A stretch of DNA of 64,000 nt from Bacteroidia bacterium. GTDB lineage: Bacteria > Bacteroidota > Bacteroidia > Chitinophagales > Chitinophagaceae. The notes beneath the pieces were generated by a model that saw nothing but the letters and a program-made list of their open reading frames with translations, had not been told where the DNA came from and did not search any database. Made by a program: the position numbers and the translations under genes. Shown one piece after another: positions 53,053-62,337 of this stretch; the stretch's first letter is position 1, and each line of letters opens with the position of its first letter. Location: assembly GCA_030426665.1 (NCBI GenBank), contig JAUHYD010000020.1:1-64000 (forward strand). Reading direction: 5' to 3'.

Positions 53053-53433
53053 TCACCCTGCCATCCACAACCCCACCCTACATAGCAATAGCCCACCTAT
53101 CAGGCTGATTGCGGTATACGTGAGTGCGATAAGAGATTGCCCTTTTTGCATCAGACTGATGTTCTCTAATGCAAAAGTTGAGAAGGTTGTAAATCCACCA
53201 CAAAAGCCGGTAGCCAGTAACAGCATACCCCCCTGTGAGAGCCAGCCATCAGCACCTTTAATAGAGAGGCCAAACAGAACGCCGATAATGAAAGAACCAA
53301 CAAGGTTAACACCCATAGTAGCTACCGGAAACGGAACACCCTCTATCCTACCCACCAACACATTAACTACGTAACGGAGCATGCTACCGCCGGCACCTCC
53401 CAAACCTACCCATAAAAGTGTCTTAGCGTTCAA
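53053..53433 (-). CDS. crcB: Fluoride ion exporter CrcB (Fluc)
   Basis: 126 residues with four membrane spans. WVGLGGAGGSMLRYVVN at the start, LVGSFIIGVLFGL, and the signature GFCGGFTTFSTFALE with its Phe-box residues are the Fluc pattern. Fluc proteins are dual-topology dimeric fluoride channels. The start appears to be TTG; no in-frame ATG exists near by. I looked for a fluoride (crcB) riboswitch in front of it and saw no match. Confidence 0.93.
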   Translation of the reverse strand: MNAKTLLWVGLGGAGGSMLRYVVNVLVGRIEGVPFPVATMGVNLVGSFIIGVLFGLSIKGADGWLSQGGMLLLATGFCGGFTTFSTFALENISLMQKGQSLIALTYTAISLIGGLLLCRVGLWMAG

Positions 53434-53501
53434 TACTGTAGATTTATTAATGCAAAATACATGATTTGGGTTGCAGACGCAAACATGTTCCTCTAAACAA
53501 A

Positions 53502-53538
53502 CAAAGCCACGTCCGTATTTGTGGACATGGCTTTGTAT
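53502..53538 (-). terminator. Likely terminator of nrdBA
   Basis: A 13-bp stem with one C-A mismatch (53502-53514 with 53523-53535) lies 22 bases after the nrdA stop codon on the minus strand. Confidence 0.65.
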
Positions 53539-53559
53539 TATCTAGTCACCGTGAAAGCG

Positions 53560-55959
53560 CTATGAGCTGCAAGTGATACAACCATCCTCCATGCTGCAAG
53601 TAGGGCCATTAAACTCTGTTGCTGTCACGTCATCGTCTGCGTCACTATTTGTTGGTTTCGTTTTATCGGCCGGCATCACAGGCTCAATCTCTTTTGCTGC
53701 TTGCTTCTCTACGGTAAACTGCACCGCTTGCGCTGCCGCCTGTGTACGTAGGTAATACATACCTGTCTTGAGTCCCTTTTTCCATGCGTAGAAGTGCATA
53801 GATGTCAATTTAGACATGGTAGGGCTTTCCACAAATAAATTCAATGACTGAGACTGACAAATGAATGCACCTCTGTCTGCAGCCATATCTATAAGGTTAC
53901 GCTGCTTTATTTCCCAGACGGTTTTGTATAGTGCTTTTAATTCGTCAGGCACCTCGCCAATATGCTGCACAGAACCATTTGCCTTGATGATGTTGTTCTT
54001 CATGGTATTAGTCCACAGCCCCAACTCCGCAAGGTCTTTCAAGAGGTGCTTGTTGACGATAATAAACTCACCACTTAACACTCTACGTGTGTAAATATTA
54101 GAAGTGTATGGCTCGAAACATTCATTGTTACCGAGTATCTGTGAAGTAGATGCTGTTGGCATCGGGGCAATCAACAATGAATTACGGACACCATACTCCA
54201 TTACCTCTTTTCTCAGGCTCTCCCAATCGTGACGGTCGGAAGGCTCTGCCCCCCACAAGTCGAACTGAAACTTACCTTCAGACAGCGGAGAACCCATGAA
54301 TGACTGATATGCTCCGTGCTCTTTTGCCAGATCTTTACTGGCTGTCATAGCCGCAAAGTATATGGTCTCAAATATATTCTTGTTAAGCAGCTTAGCCATA
54401 TCGCTCTCAAAAGGTAGGCGCATCAGGATAAATGCATCTGCCAACCCTTGCACACCCAAGCCAATTGGACGATGCCTTACGTTTGAATTTCTAGCTTCCT
54501 CTACCGGATAGTAGTTGCCATCGATAATTTTGTTGAGGTTGCAGGTAATATGATAGGCTACTTCGTATAACTTTTCAAAGTTGAATACACCATCCTGCAC
54601 AAAGCGTGGTAACGCTATGGACGCAAGGTTACAAACCGCCACCTCGTCGGCGCTGGTATACTCAATGATTTCTGTACATAGGTTACTACTCTTAATTGTA
54701 CCAAGGTTTTGCTGGTTGCTCTTTGCATTTGCTGCATCTTTATACAGTAAGTAAGGGGTACCCGTTTCTATCTGGGCTTCCAGTATCGCAAACCATAACT
54801 CCTGTGCCTTTATTGTCTTTCTTGCGCGGCCGTCGCCTTCGTACTTTGTGTACAAAGCCTCAAATTCAGCACCATGACATTCTGACAAACCGGGAGCTTC
54901 GTTGGGGCAGAACAAACTCCAATTTCCGTTCTCCTCCACGCGCTTCATAAACAGATCAGGAATCCACAATGCGTTGAACAAATCTCTTGCACGTAATTCT
55001 TCCTTACCATGATTCTTACGTATCTCCAGGAACTCAAAAACATCTGCATGCCATGGCTCCAGGTATATTGCGAACGCTCCTTTGCGCTTACCACCACCCT
55101 GATCTACATAACGTGCTGTATCGTTAAACACACGCAACATGGGTATCAGGCCATTGCTGGTACCATTAGTGCCACCAATGTAACTGCCGGTTGCCCGAAC
55201 ATTATGAATAGCCAACCCTATACCACCTGCACTCTGCGAAATCTTTGCAGTCTGCTTAAGTGTATCGTAAATACCATCAATGCTGTCATCCTTCATAGTA
55301 AGCAGGAAGCAAGAAGACATCTGCGGCTTGGGGGTACCCGCATTGAACAATGTAGGGGTTGCATGAGTGAACCAACGCTCACTCATTAAGTTGTATGTTT
55401 CTATCGCTTTCTCTATATCGTTTCTGTGAATGCCGATTGCAACACGCATGTACATGTGTTGCGGACGCTCAGTAACCTTGCCATCTACACGCAAAAGATA
55501 TGATTTCTCTAAAGTCTTAAAGCCAAAATAATCAAAACCGAAGTCTCTATCGTATATGATAGAGCTATCCAACAACTCTGCATTAGCATCTATAATCTTC
55601 ATAACATCGTCGGCAATCATGGGCATCTTGCGATTTGTTGCCGGGTCTTTGTAATTGTACAACTTACGCATTGTAGAAGAAAACGACTTAGTCGTATTCT
55701 TGTGCAGGTTGCTCACCGCAATACGGCTGGCCAATAACGCGTAATCGGGATGCTTAATGGTAAGAGATGCTGCCGTCTCTGCAGCAAGGCTGTCAAGGTC
55801 GGTGGTTTTCACACCTTCATAAATCCCTTCAATCACCTTTTTGGCAACGTCTATGGCATTTATTGAAGCATCAAGACTGTACGATAATTTTTCGATGCGC
55901 GCGGTGATCTTGTCGAACTTTACGCTTTCTTTCTTACCGTTTCTTTTTATAACGTACAT
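53560..55959 (-). CDS. nrdA: Class Ia ribonucleotide reductase, large (alpha) subunit
   Basis: Reduces ribonucleoside diphosphates to deoxy forms. 799 residues. The N-terminal ATP-cone (about 1-90: [18 protein letters not shown]) controls activity. The barrel includes [15 protein letters not shown] [34 protein letters not shown] (active-site Cys), [11 protein letters not shown] and [25 protein letters not shown]. The C-terminal CITC cysteine pair delivers reducing equivalents. nrdB lies upstream in the same direction and both follow a cobalamin riboswitch. The order nrdB-nrdA is opposite to that in E. coli. Confidence 0.97.
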   Translation of the reverse strand: MYVIKRNGKKESVKFDKITARIEKLSYSLDASINAIDVAKKVIEGIYEGVKTTDLDSLAAETAASLTIKHPDYALLASRIAVSNLHKNTTKSFSSTMRKLYNYKDPATNRKMPMIADDVMKIIDANAELLDSSIIYDRDFGFDYFGFKTLEKSYLLRVDGKVTERPQHMYMRVAIGIHRNDIEKAIETYNLMSERWFTHATPTLFNAGTPKPQMSSCFLLTMKDDSIDGIYDTLKQTAKISQSAGGIGLAIHNVRATGSYIGGTNGTSNGLIPMLRVFNDTARYVDQGGGKRKGAFAIYLEPWHADVFEFLEIRKNHGKEELRARDLFNALWIPDLFMKRVEENGNWSLFCPNEAPGLSECHGAEFEALYTKYEGDGRARKTIKAQELWFAILEAQIETGTPYLLYKDAANAKSNQQNLGTIKSSNLCTEIIEYTSADEVAVCNLASIALPRFVQDGVFNFEKLYEVAYHITCNLNKIIDGNYYPVEEARNSNVRHRPIGLGVQGLADAFILMRLPFESDMAKLLNKNIFETIYFAAMTASKDLAKEHGAYQSFMGSPLSEGKFQFDLWGAEPSDRHDWESLRKEVMEYGVRNSLLIAPMPTASTSQILGNNECFEPYTSNIYTRRVLSGEFIIVNKHLLKDLAELGLWTNTMKNNIIKANGSVQHIGEVPDELKALYKTVWEIKQRNLIDMAADRGAFICQSQSLNLFVESPTMSKLTSMHFYAWKKGLKTGMYYLRTQAAAQAVQFTVEKQAAKEIEPVMPADKTKPTNSDADDDVTATEFNGPTCSMEDGCITCSS

Positions 55960-56022
55960 GATAAATATTGTTTTTCGAGGTTAGTGTTTATTTTAATGCT
56001 ACGGAAGCGTATTTAGAATCTT

Positions 56023-56988
56023 TTAGAAGTCTTCGTCCAAAGAGAAACTCTGTGAAGCGGAACCGGAAACAACGCCTGCTTTCTGATAATCGCCTACTCT
56101 CTTTTCAAAAAAGTTAGTCTTGCCCTGTAAAGAAATCATTTCCATGAAGTCAAAAGGATTTGTCGCATTGTATACTTTAGGATAACCTAACTCATCAATC
56201 CACCTATCAGCAACAAACTCTATGTATTGCTGCATCAATTTTGAATTCATTCCGATAAGGTCTACCGGGATAGCTTCGCTAATGAACTGCTTTTCTATAT
56301 CTACCGCATCACAAATAATATCGTACACCTGTTGCTTTGTGAGTTTGTTCTTCAGCATACTGTAAAGCAAACAAGCAAACTCGCAATGCATTCCTTCGTC
56401 GCGACTAATCAACTCGTTGCTGAACGTAAGACCTGGCATTAAACCTCTTTTCTTTAACCAGAATATTGAGCAGAAACTTCCACTAAAGAATATACCCTCT
56501 ACCGCTGCAAATGCCACCAAACGTTCTGCGAAGGTTCCGTTCTCTATCCATCGCAACGCCCAATCAGCTTTTCTACCAACACCAGGTACGGTATCAATAG
56601 CATGAAACAATCTGTCCTTCTCCTTTGCGTCCTTGATATAAGTATCTATAAGCAGCGCATAGGTCTCAGAGTGGATATTCTCCATCATTATCTGAAATCC
56701 ATAAAAACAACGAGCTTCCGGCAATTGTACTTCACTCATAAAGTTGATAGCCAAATTCTCATTTACGATACCATCGCTGGCAGCAAAAAAAGCAAGTACA
56801 TGGGAGATAAAATGACGTTCACCATCGTTTAGGTTATCCCAGTGTTTCTGGTCATCACCTAAGTCAATCTCCTCAGCCGTCCAGAAACTAGCCTCATGCC
56901 TTTTGTACATCTCCCAAATCTTGGGATAGTTGATTGGCAGGATAACAAATCTGTCCTTGTTCTCTCTAAGTAATAATTCTTCTTCCAT
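56023..56988 (-). CDS. nrdB: Class Ia ribonucleotide reductase, small (beta) subunit
   Basis: Carries the diiron-tyrosyl radical. 321 residues. [31 protein letters not shown], then [28 protein letters not shown] (metal ligands and radical region) and [17 protein letters not shown] (further ligands) are the eukaryote-like class Ia pattern. The C-terminal end (SFSLDEDF) is the tail that binds NrdA. nrdA starts 63 bases downstream. The leader contains an adenosylcobalamin riboswitch at 57085-57288. Confidence 0.97.
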   Translation of the reverse strand: MEEELLLRENKDRFVILPINYPKIWEMYKRHEASFWTAEEIDLGDDQKHWDNLNDGERHFISHVLAFFAASDGIVNENLAINFMSEVQLPEARCFYGFQIMMENIHSETYALLIDTYIKDAKEKDRLFHAIDTVPGVGRKADWALRWIENGTFAERLVAFAAVEGIFFSGSFCSIFWLKKRGLMPGLTFSNELISRDEGMHCEFACLLYSMLKNKLTKQQVYDIICDAVDIEKQFISEAIPVDLIGMNSKLMQQYIEFVADRWIDELGYPKVYNATNPFDFMEMISLQGKTNFFEKRVGDYQKAGVVSGSASQSFSLDEDF

Positions 56989-57084
56989 ATAAATATTTTT
57001 ACATCTCTTTCTTTCGCAGCTAAAGTGGGGGTGTCACTATACTCTATGGTAACGAACCACACCTTTCCACCGAAAGCGAAGCAC

Positions 57085-57288
57085 TTGTTACGGGGCTGGT
57101 ATTCTGGCTTTCCTGATTTTCAGACGCCTTCCCATCCGGATTGATTCCGAACAGTGGCAAAGAGGTATCTCCGAAAACTTGAATGTACTGCTACATCAGG
57201 ATTACAGCTACGGGGATAGCGCCGGACTAAAAACCGGCTTCCCATTTAATCCCGACAGGAAACCCTGCCGTTAGAACCCGATAACAAA
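57085..57288 (-). promoter_or_regulatory. Adenosylcobalamin riboswitch upstream of nrdBA
   Basis: Read 5' to 3' on the minus strand it shows the standard order of cobalamin-riboswitch blocks: GGGATTAAATGGGAAGCCGG (consensus AATTAAAAGGGAA), CCGGTTTTTAGTCCGG and GCTATCCCCGTAGCTGTAAT, GCCACTG with the later GGGAAGGC, and the B12 box AAGCCAGAATACCAGCC (57094-57110 region on the plus strand). Its 3' end lies about 97 bases upstream of the nrdB start, the only gene it can control. No strong terminator follows; so control may be on translation or by another route. The ligand subclass (AdoCbl or another cobalamin) is inferred from the full-length form. Confidence 0.93.
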
Positions 57289-57328
57289 ACAAATGTAGAG
57301 AGATAAAACGGGGTAAAGGGGTACTGAT

Positions 57329-57393
57329 TTTGCACACCTGTGGATAACACGGGTGTGCAAATATAAAGCAAGTCTGAAGCCCCCAACAGGGGC
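57329..57393 (-). promoter_or_regulatory. Promoter region of nrdBA and hairpins after emrB
   Basis: Minus-strand -7 box TATATTTG at 57358-57365 lies upstream of the riboswitch, as expected for an nrdB leader starting near 57351. A 10-bp hairpin (57329-57338 with 57352-57361) overlaps this point. A short GCCCC/GGGGC hairpin (57379-57393) may be the emrB terminator. Confidence 0.5.
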
Positions 57394-57400
57394 AGATATA

Positions 57401-58984
57401 CTAATGTAGTGCCTCGGAAACGTCGACTTTCTCTGAAGCTTTTTCCTTTTTTTCTTTAACCAACAGAATAAACGGTATACAAAAAAGGAACATAAGTCCA
57501 ATAAACATAAACACATCCATATACGACAGTACAGATGCTTGTTTCATGACCATATAATCGAGCGATTTATGCGCACTTTGGAGTGCTACATCCGGCGACA
57601 TACCCTTTCCAATAAAACTGTTTTGCATGCCTGCTACCCGTTGTTGTACCATAGGGTCGTGAGCAGAGAGATGAGACACCAGATCATTGCGGTGAACAGC
57701 GTTTCGGCGCACCATATAGGTAGTAATCAATGCTATACCAAACGACCCGCCGAGCTGTCGCATCATACCTGTGAATGCTGCGCCCTGCCCTATCTCCTGA
57801 CCTTTCAGCGTAGACAAAGACAAAGCAGTAATAGGAATAAACAACATACCCATACCGACACCTCTAACAATCAGCATCCAAAAGAATGCGTCAGCGCCCG
57901 TATCCGGTGTAAGAATTTTATACCCCCAGAAGCTATAAACAAAGAATACGAGCATCCCGAATGCTACCAGATACTGCTGCCTCACACCCATCTGCAACAC
58001 CTTACCAATTAGCGGCATCATAAACGCTGTGGTAAGTGCTGCCGGTACCATTAGCGCACCTGATTGCTGAGCCGTCCAACCCAATGTCCCCTGTGTGTAA
58101 ATGGGTATAATAAATGTGGAACCATACAATCCAAATCCTAAAATAAATGATAGTATTGTTCCTATTCGGAGGTTGCCATTCTTGAGCACACGTAACTCCA
58201 CAACCGGGTTCTTGGCTGACAGTTCTCTCCAGATGAAAAAGAAAAACCCAAAAACAGCTACGACCACCAAAGAAGTAATCACACTACTGTTGAACCAGTC
58301 ATCTTCCTGCCCACGTTCCAATACGAACTGCAATGCCCCTACCGATAACGCCAGCAAGCTTATACCAGCCCAGTCAATTTCCTTCCGAGATTTCTTTGCG
58401 GCATATTTAGGACTACGTACAAATTGCAGGGTCAACAAGGTAGCGATAACACCAATAGGAATATTGATATAGAAAATGTACGGCCACGAATAATGGTCTA
58501 CAATATAGCCACCCAACGGCGGGCCAAGCGTCGGGCCGATAATAACTCCCATACCGTAAATAGCCTGTGCCATACTACGCTTCTCGGCAGGATAACTCTC
58601 AGTAATAATAGTCTGAGAAGTTACCAGCAATGCTCCTCCGCCAAGCCCCTGAATAAATCTGAAAAATACCAGCTCCCAGATATTATCGGCATTACCACAG
58701 AGAAACGAGCAAACAGTAAATATCATAATAGACACAGCGAAATAGTTGCGCCGACCAAACTGCGCTGACAACCAACTGGTCATCGGAACAATGATAACAT
58801 TACCGATTGCGTATGCGGTAATGACCCACGCTATTTCTGTAAGTGTTGCACCGAGGTTGCCTTGCATGTCCTTTAGTGCCACGTTTACAATAGTGGTGTC
58901 AACAATTTCCAGCAATGCACAGAAAATTGCAGTTATAGTAATGATAACCCTCCTCGATCCGTACTCAACGAGCGACTCTTCCAT
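57401..58984 (-). CDS. emrB: Multidrug exporter, DHA2 family MFS (EmrB/QacA type)
   Basis: 527 residues with 14 likely membrane spans. LEIVDTTIVNVALKDMQGNLGATLTEIAWVITAYAIGNVIIVPMTSWLSAQFGRR is the standard EmrB start with the DTT motif, and GPTLGPPLGGYIVDHYSWPYIFYINIPIG is motif C. It forms an inner-membrane export pump with the HlyD-type gene upstream, which together with a TolC-like protein spans the envelope. Likely substrates are hydrophobic drugs or bile-like compounds. Confidence 0.95.
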   Translation of the reverse strand: MEESLVEYGSRRVIITITAIFCALLEIVDTTIVNVALKDMQGNLGATLTEIAWVITAYAIGNVIIVPMTSWLSAQFGRRNYFAVSIMIFTVCSFLCGNADNIWELVFFRFIQGLGGGALLVTSQTIITESYPAEKRSMAQAIYGMGVIIGPTLGPPLGGYIVDHYSWPYIFYINIPIGVIATLLTLQFVRSPKYAAKKSRKEIDWAGISLLALSVGALQFVLERGQEDDWFNSSVITSLVVVAVFGFFFFIWRELSAKNPVVELRVLKNGNLRIGTILSFILGFGLYGSTFIIPIYTQGTLGWTAQQSGALMVPAALTTAFMMPLIGKVLQMGVRQQYLVAFGMLVFFVYSFWGYKILTPDTGADAFFWMLIVRGVGMGMLFIPITALSLSTLKGQEIGQGAAFTGMMRQLGGSFGIALITTYMVRRNAVHRNDLVSHLSAHDPMVQQRVAGMQNSFIGKGMSPDVALQSAHKSLDYMVMKQASVLSYMDVFMFIGLMFLFCIPFILLVKEKKEKASEKVDVSEALH

Positions 58985-59006
58985 CTGTCGGTTTTGAAGT
59001 TTTCGT

Positions 59007-60107
59007 TTAGTCTATATTTACATCTACATCAGCATTCATTCCCGGACGCAATGCTCTTACATACTCATCATCTGCGGTAAGCTCAATTTTTACGGGAAGC
59101 CTTTGCACCACTTTTACGAAGTTTCCGGAGGCATTGTCCGGCGGCAACAAAGCAAACCGGGAACCGGTAGCCGGCGAAAACGAGGCTACTTTACCTTTAA
59201 ATTTATGGTCGGGGTATGCGTCGATCTTCACAGACACCGGCTGCCCCTCGCGCATTTTAGTTATCTGTGTTTCTTTGAAGTTTGCAATCACCCATGGCTT
59301 AGTATCGAGCACCACACTAAATAATGCCTGACCGGGCTGTACAAGTTGTCCCAACTGAACACTAACTTTAGACAGGGTTCCACTGGCAGGTGCCGTGATT
59401 ACCGTATAAGACAGGTTTAACTCTGCCCTGTCAAGGTCTGCAATACGTTGCTGTATTGTTGCATTAGCAACGCCTACTTGCTTTGCTGTCGCATTGGTCT
59501 GAGAGGAAGCAGCAAATGTCATTTTCATTGCGGCTCGCTTCTGGTCTTCTAATACCCGCAACTGACGCTCTGCGCTCTGCATCGCAGCTTCCGCCTGCTC
59601 GAATTGCTGTTGGGTAATAGAATGGTCTTTGATAAGATTGGCATATCGGTCATAGTCCTGCTTAGCTCTCTTAAGAGTCACTTTTGCAGCTTCAATCTGA
59701 GCATCGGCAGTAGCAACATTGGCTTGATAACTGGCAATATTTGCGCGTGATGCAGAAGTACTTGCATGTGCAACGCCAAGACCATTCTGTGCGGCAACTA
59801 ATGCTGCTTGGGCCTGCTCGACCAATATCTGTTCATTCCGGTTATCCAACACCACCAGTGTGTCTCCTTCCTTTACCTGCTGGTTGTCTTTTACTCTAAC
59901 TTCGGTAACATACCCGGAAATACGAGGTATAACAGGACTGATATTTGCATCTACCTGCGCATCTTCGGTATCTTCGTGGTGCATTGCATGTATATACTTT
60001 ATTGTACCAAACGTGCTGCCCCCTATCACCAATGCCAGTAATACAATGATGAAACGTTTATTGCGTGGTTGCGGAGCAGGTGTATTTGTTTGCTGTTGAT
60101 TGTCCAT
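59007..60107 (-). CDS. emrA: HlyD-family membrane fusion protein (EmrA type)
   Basis: 366 residues. One N-terminal membrane span (about residues 17-38), a biotinyl-lipoyl-like beta-barrel (GYVTEVRVKDNQQVKEGDTLVVLD, about 68-92), a coiled-coil hairpin (about 95-205) and a C-terminal beta-barrel (APASGTLSKVSVQLGQLVQPGQALFSVV). It links the inner-membrane pump to the outer-membrane channel. Gaps to the neighbours are 22 and 45 bases, so they form one operon. Confidence 0.95.
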   Translation of the reverse strand: MDNQQQTNTPAPQPRNKRFIIVLLALVIGGSTFGTIKYIHAMHHEDTEDAQVDANISPVIPRISGYVTEVRVKDNQQVKEGDTLVVLDNRNEQILVEQAQAALVAAQNGLGVAHASTSASRANIASYQANVATADAQIEAAKVTLKRAKQDYDRYANLIKDHSITQQQFEQAEAAMQSAERQLRVLEDQKRAAMKMTFAASSQTNATAKQVGVANATIQQRIADLDRAELNLSYTVITAPASGTLSKVSVQLGQLVQPGQALFSVVLDTKPWVIANFKETQITKMREGQPVSVKIDAYPDHKFKGKVASFSPATGSRFALLPPDNASGNFVKVVQRLPVKIELTADDEYVRALRPGMNADVDVNID

Positions 60108-60152
60108 TGTCTTTATGGTTGTAGTTGATAATTGTTGATCAGGTTGATATTA

Positions 60153-61514
60153 TTATTTATGTAGGACTCCCGCAGTTTGTTGTAGCTTTCTATAAGCCAC
60201 TACTGCATCTGTTTTAGAAAAAGCATAATTAAGTTGCGCCTGCAACTGCGCCACATCGGCCTCCAGAAGCTCTGTTGTTGTCACGAGATTATTGTCATAC
60301 TTGTTCTTGGTTATTCTGTAATTTTCATCGGCCTGCTCTACTGACTTCTGGTATACTTTTACCTTTTTAAGGCTAAGCAAATACTGGTGATAGGCCTGAT
60401 TGATTTCGAGCCGTATATTATCAGCCAGCATCCCTTCGGTTGCCTGTATCTGATGTAAGCGGGCCTTTGCCGCATCTACCTTAGCGCCTGCCTTCCAGAG
60501 CGCGCCGAGGTTGTATTGCAAACCAATTCCGGCATTCAGCGCATTGGTAAGCGTGAGAAGATTGGGCACATTCGCAGCTATGTAGCCACCTGTAAGTGCC
60601 ACACCGGGATAGTATTCGGCAGTGGTTGCTTTAACGGCGCTACCGGCAGCATGTTCACGAGCCTCTAAAGCCGCTCTATCCTTTCTGTTTTCTAATGCTG
60701 TTGTTTCCCAGGCAACAAGGCTACCCGTCTCTGGTAGTTTTTCGTAACCAAGTGCGTCTGTCAGTATGGTACTACCCTTGGGCAAACCCAACATAAGGTT
60801 CATGTTTTCATTGGCAATGCTCAGATTATTCTCTGCTTCCAACAGCGACAGTTCAATCTGAGATTGGTGTAGCTGAGCTTTCAGCAGGTCATTACGTGCC
60901 AGCAGTCCATTGCGTTCAAGATTTGAAAAATCCTTTACTCTTGCTTCTTCTCTCGCAAGGTTTTCCTTTACCAATTCTACCGACTTCTGAGCTTTGTACA
61001 AATTGCTGTATGCCATTATTGCATTTTGCACTACCTCTTCCTTATCTTTTTCCGCATCGAGTTCAGCTGCCTTTTTTAAAAACTTCGCAGATTCTATACC
61101 ATACTTAATGCGGAAACCTGAAAACAAAGGCAGCGACAAATTTGCTATCCCATATGCTGCCTGATCTACCTTTGGTGTCCCTCCACCACTTTGAGTTTCA
61201 CCGCCTGTCGATGAGCCGCTGCTGCTTCCGCTCTTCATTTTAAGGTCGATGGTGGGATTGTTCAACCTGAGGTACGAACCGGATAACTTAACATCGGGCA
61301 ACTTATTGTTTTTGGCTTCCATATAGTTGGCCGTCGCTTCATCTGTTTTGGCATCGGCAACTTTTAATTTCCCACTGTTACTGATACTAAGAGACACCGC
61401 TTCATCAACGGTAAGATGGGTAACGCCCTGAGCAAATACGGGTACAGAAAGTCCGCTACCTATGGTTGACAACAAAAACGTTATTGACAATACTTTATTT
61501 AACATTGGTTTCAT
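60153..61514 (-). CDS. TolC-family outer-membrane efflux protein
   Basis: 453 residues. Signal peptide about 1-29 (ends VFAQG). The alpha-helical barrel repeats include LSISNSGKLKVADAKTDEATANYMEAKNNKLPDVKLSGSYLRLNNP and KVKVYQKSVEQADENYRITKNKYDNNLVTTTELLEADVAQLQAQLNYA, the two-fold TolC pattern. It completes the tripartite pump with the EmrA/EmrB-type proteins. Its start overlaps the end of the tetR gene by 20 bases. Confidence 0.93.
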   Translation of the reverse strand: MKPMLNKVLSITFLLSTIGSGLSVPVFAQGVTHLTVDEAVSLSISNSGKLKVADAKTDEATANYMEAKNNKLPDVKLSGSYLRLNNPTIDLKMKSGSSSGSSTGGETQSGGGTPKVDQAAYGIANLSLPLFSGFRIKYGIESAKFLKKAAELDAEKDKEEVVQNAIMAYSNLYKAQKSVELVKENLAREEARVKDFSNLERNGLLARNDLLKAQLHQSQIELSLLEAENNLSIANENMNLMLGLPKGSTILTDALGYEKLPETGSLVAWETTALENRKDRAALEAREHAAGSAVKATTAEYYPGVALTGGYIAANVPNLLTLTNALNAGIGLQYNLGALWKAGAKVDAAKARLHQIQATEGMLADNIRLEINQAYHQYLLSLKKVKVYQKSVEQADENYRITKNKYDNNLVTTTELLEADVAQLQAQLNYAFSKTDAVVAYRKLQQTAGVLHK

Positions 61515-62133
61515 TGATAAGAATTGCTTTGAAAATACTTTTAAGATGTGTTCGTAGTTTTTTTCCGGTTACCTCTCTGTACTCTTCATCAGACAGGTGT
61601 TCCAGACCATTAACTTCTCTATAAAAAAATTCAGATATTATCATCTGACTTACGGTACCTACAATTGTCGCCATAAGGAATACATCGTCAATACTCTTTT
61701 TAAACTCACCACTCTTCTGTCCTTCGCGTATGAGCTTCTTTATCGACGCCTGATTCCTTACTTTCAGCTCATGGATGAGCCTGGCTACATCGCCGGTATT
61801 GTTTGACAGCTGCTCCAGCAACATCACCTTATGAAAATATTGCTGACTCATAAACTTTGCGACGTAATCGTCAATCAGTACAAACACTTTTTCGAGACTT
61901 GTCATCTCTTTGTTCTGAATCAGGTTTTCAATCTTAAGCCGCATGTTGTTGGTCTTCTGTTCAAACACAGCCTCCATTAGCTTTTCCTTTGACCCGAAAT
62001 AGTAGGATATCATGGCAACATTGACATTGGCGGCCTTGGCAATATCTCTGACAGATGTGCCGTTGAAGCCGGTTACGGAAAATAGTTTTTCCGCAGTGCT
62101 TATAATCGCCAGTTGTTTTTCGTTAAACTCCAT
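61495..62133 (-). CDS. TetR-family regulator of the efflux operon
   Basis: 212 residues. The N-terminal HTH (TAEKLFSVTGFNGTSVRDIAKAANVNVAMISYYFGSKEKLMEAVF) is the standard TetR form. The C-terminal ligand domain is long and helical. First gene of the efflux operon and overlapping the TolC-like gene by 20 bases, so it probably represses its own operon. The in-frame TTG at 62154 is part of a -7 box, so I use ATG 62133. Confidence 0.92.
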   Translation of the reverse strand: MEFNEKQLAIISTAEKLFSVTGFNGTSVRDIAKAANVNVAMISYYFGSKEKLMEAVFEQKTNNMRLKIENLIQNKEMTSLEKVFVLIDDYVAKFMSQQYFHKVMLLEQLSNNTGDVARLIHELKVRNQASIKKLIREGQKSGEFKKSIDDVFLMATIVGTVSQMIISEFFYREVNGLEHLSDEEYREVTGKKLRTHLKSIFKAILINETNVK

Positions 62134-62151
62134 ACTCTTTGATTTCGGATG

Positions 62152-62185
62152 CAAAACTAAACAGTCGTTTGAATTTAAACAAACG
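62152..62185 (-). promoter_or_regulatory. Promoter and candidate TetR operator of the efflux operon
   Basis: Minus-strand TTTG (62180-62183), 20 bases, then TAGTTTTG (62152-62159). An inverted repeat CGTTTG/CAAACG (62166-62171 with 62180-62185, 8-base spacer) covers the -33 box and spacer, where a repressor would block transcription. Operator role inferred. Confidence 0.6.
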
Positions 62186-62337
62186 TTTGATTAAAAAATT
62201 ATTGTTAAAGAATCATCAACAAAAGTTACCAGCCTAAAAAATGTATATTATACGGGCACAATCTGCTCCCGATTGATTTGATACAAACAATAAACAAATT
62301 GAAATAATAGAGATAAATTTGAACAAAATTACCATTG

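Noticed and set aside
53434..53500. Fluoride riboswitch in front of crcB
   Set aside because: The conserved crcB-motif blocks are not visible on the minus strand.
56859..57062. Open frame upstream of nrdB
   Set aside because: It overlaps nrdB out of frame and the leader after the riboswitch.
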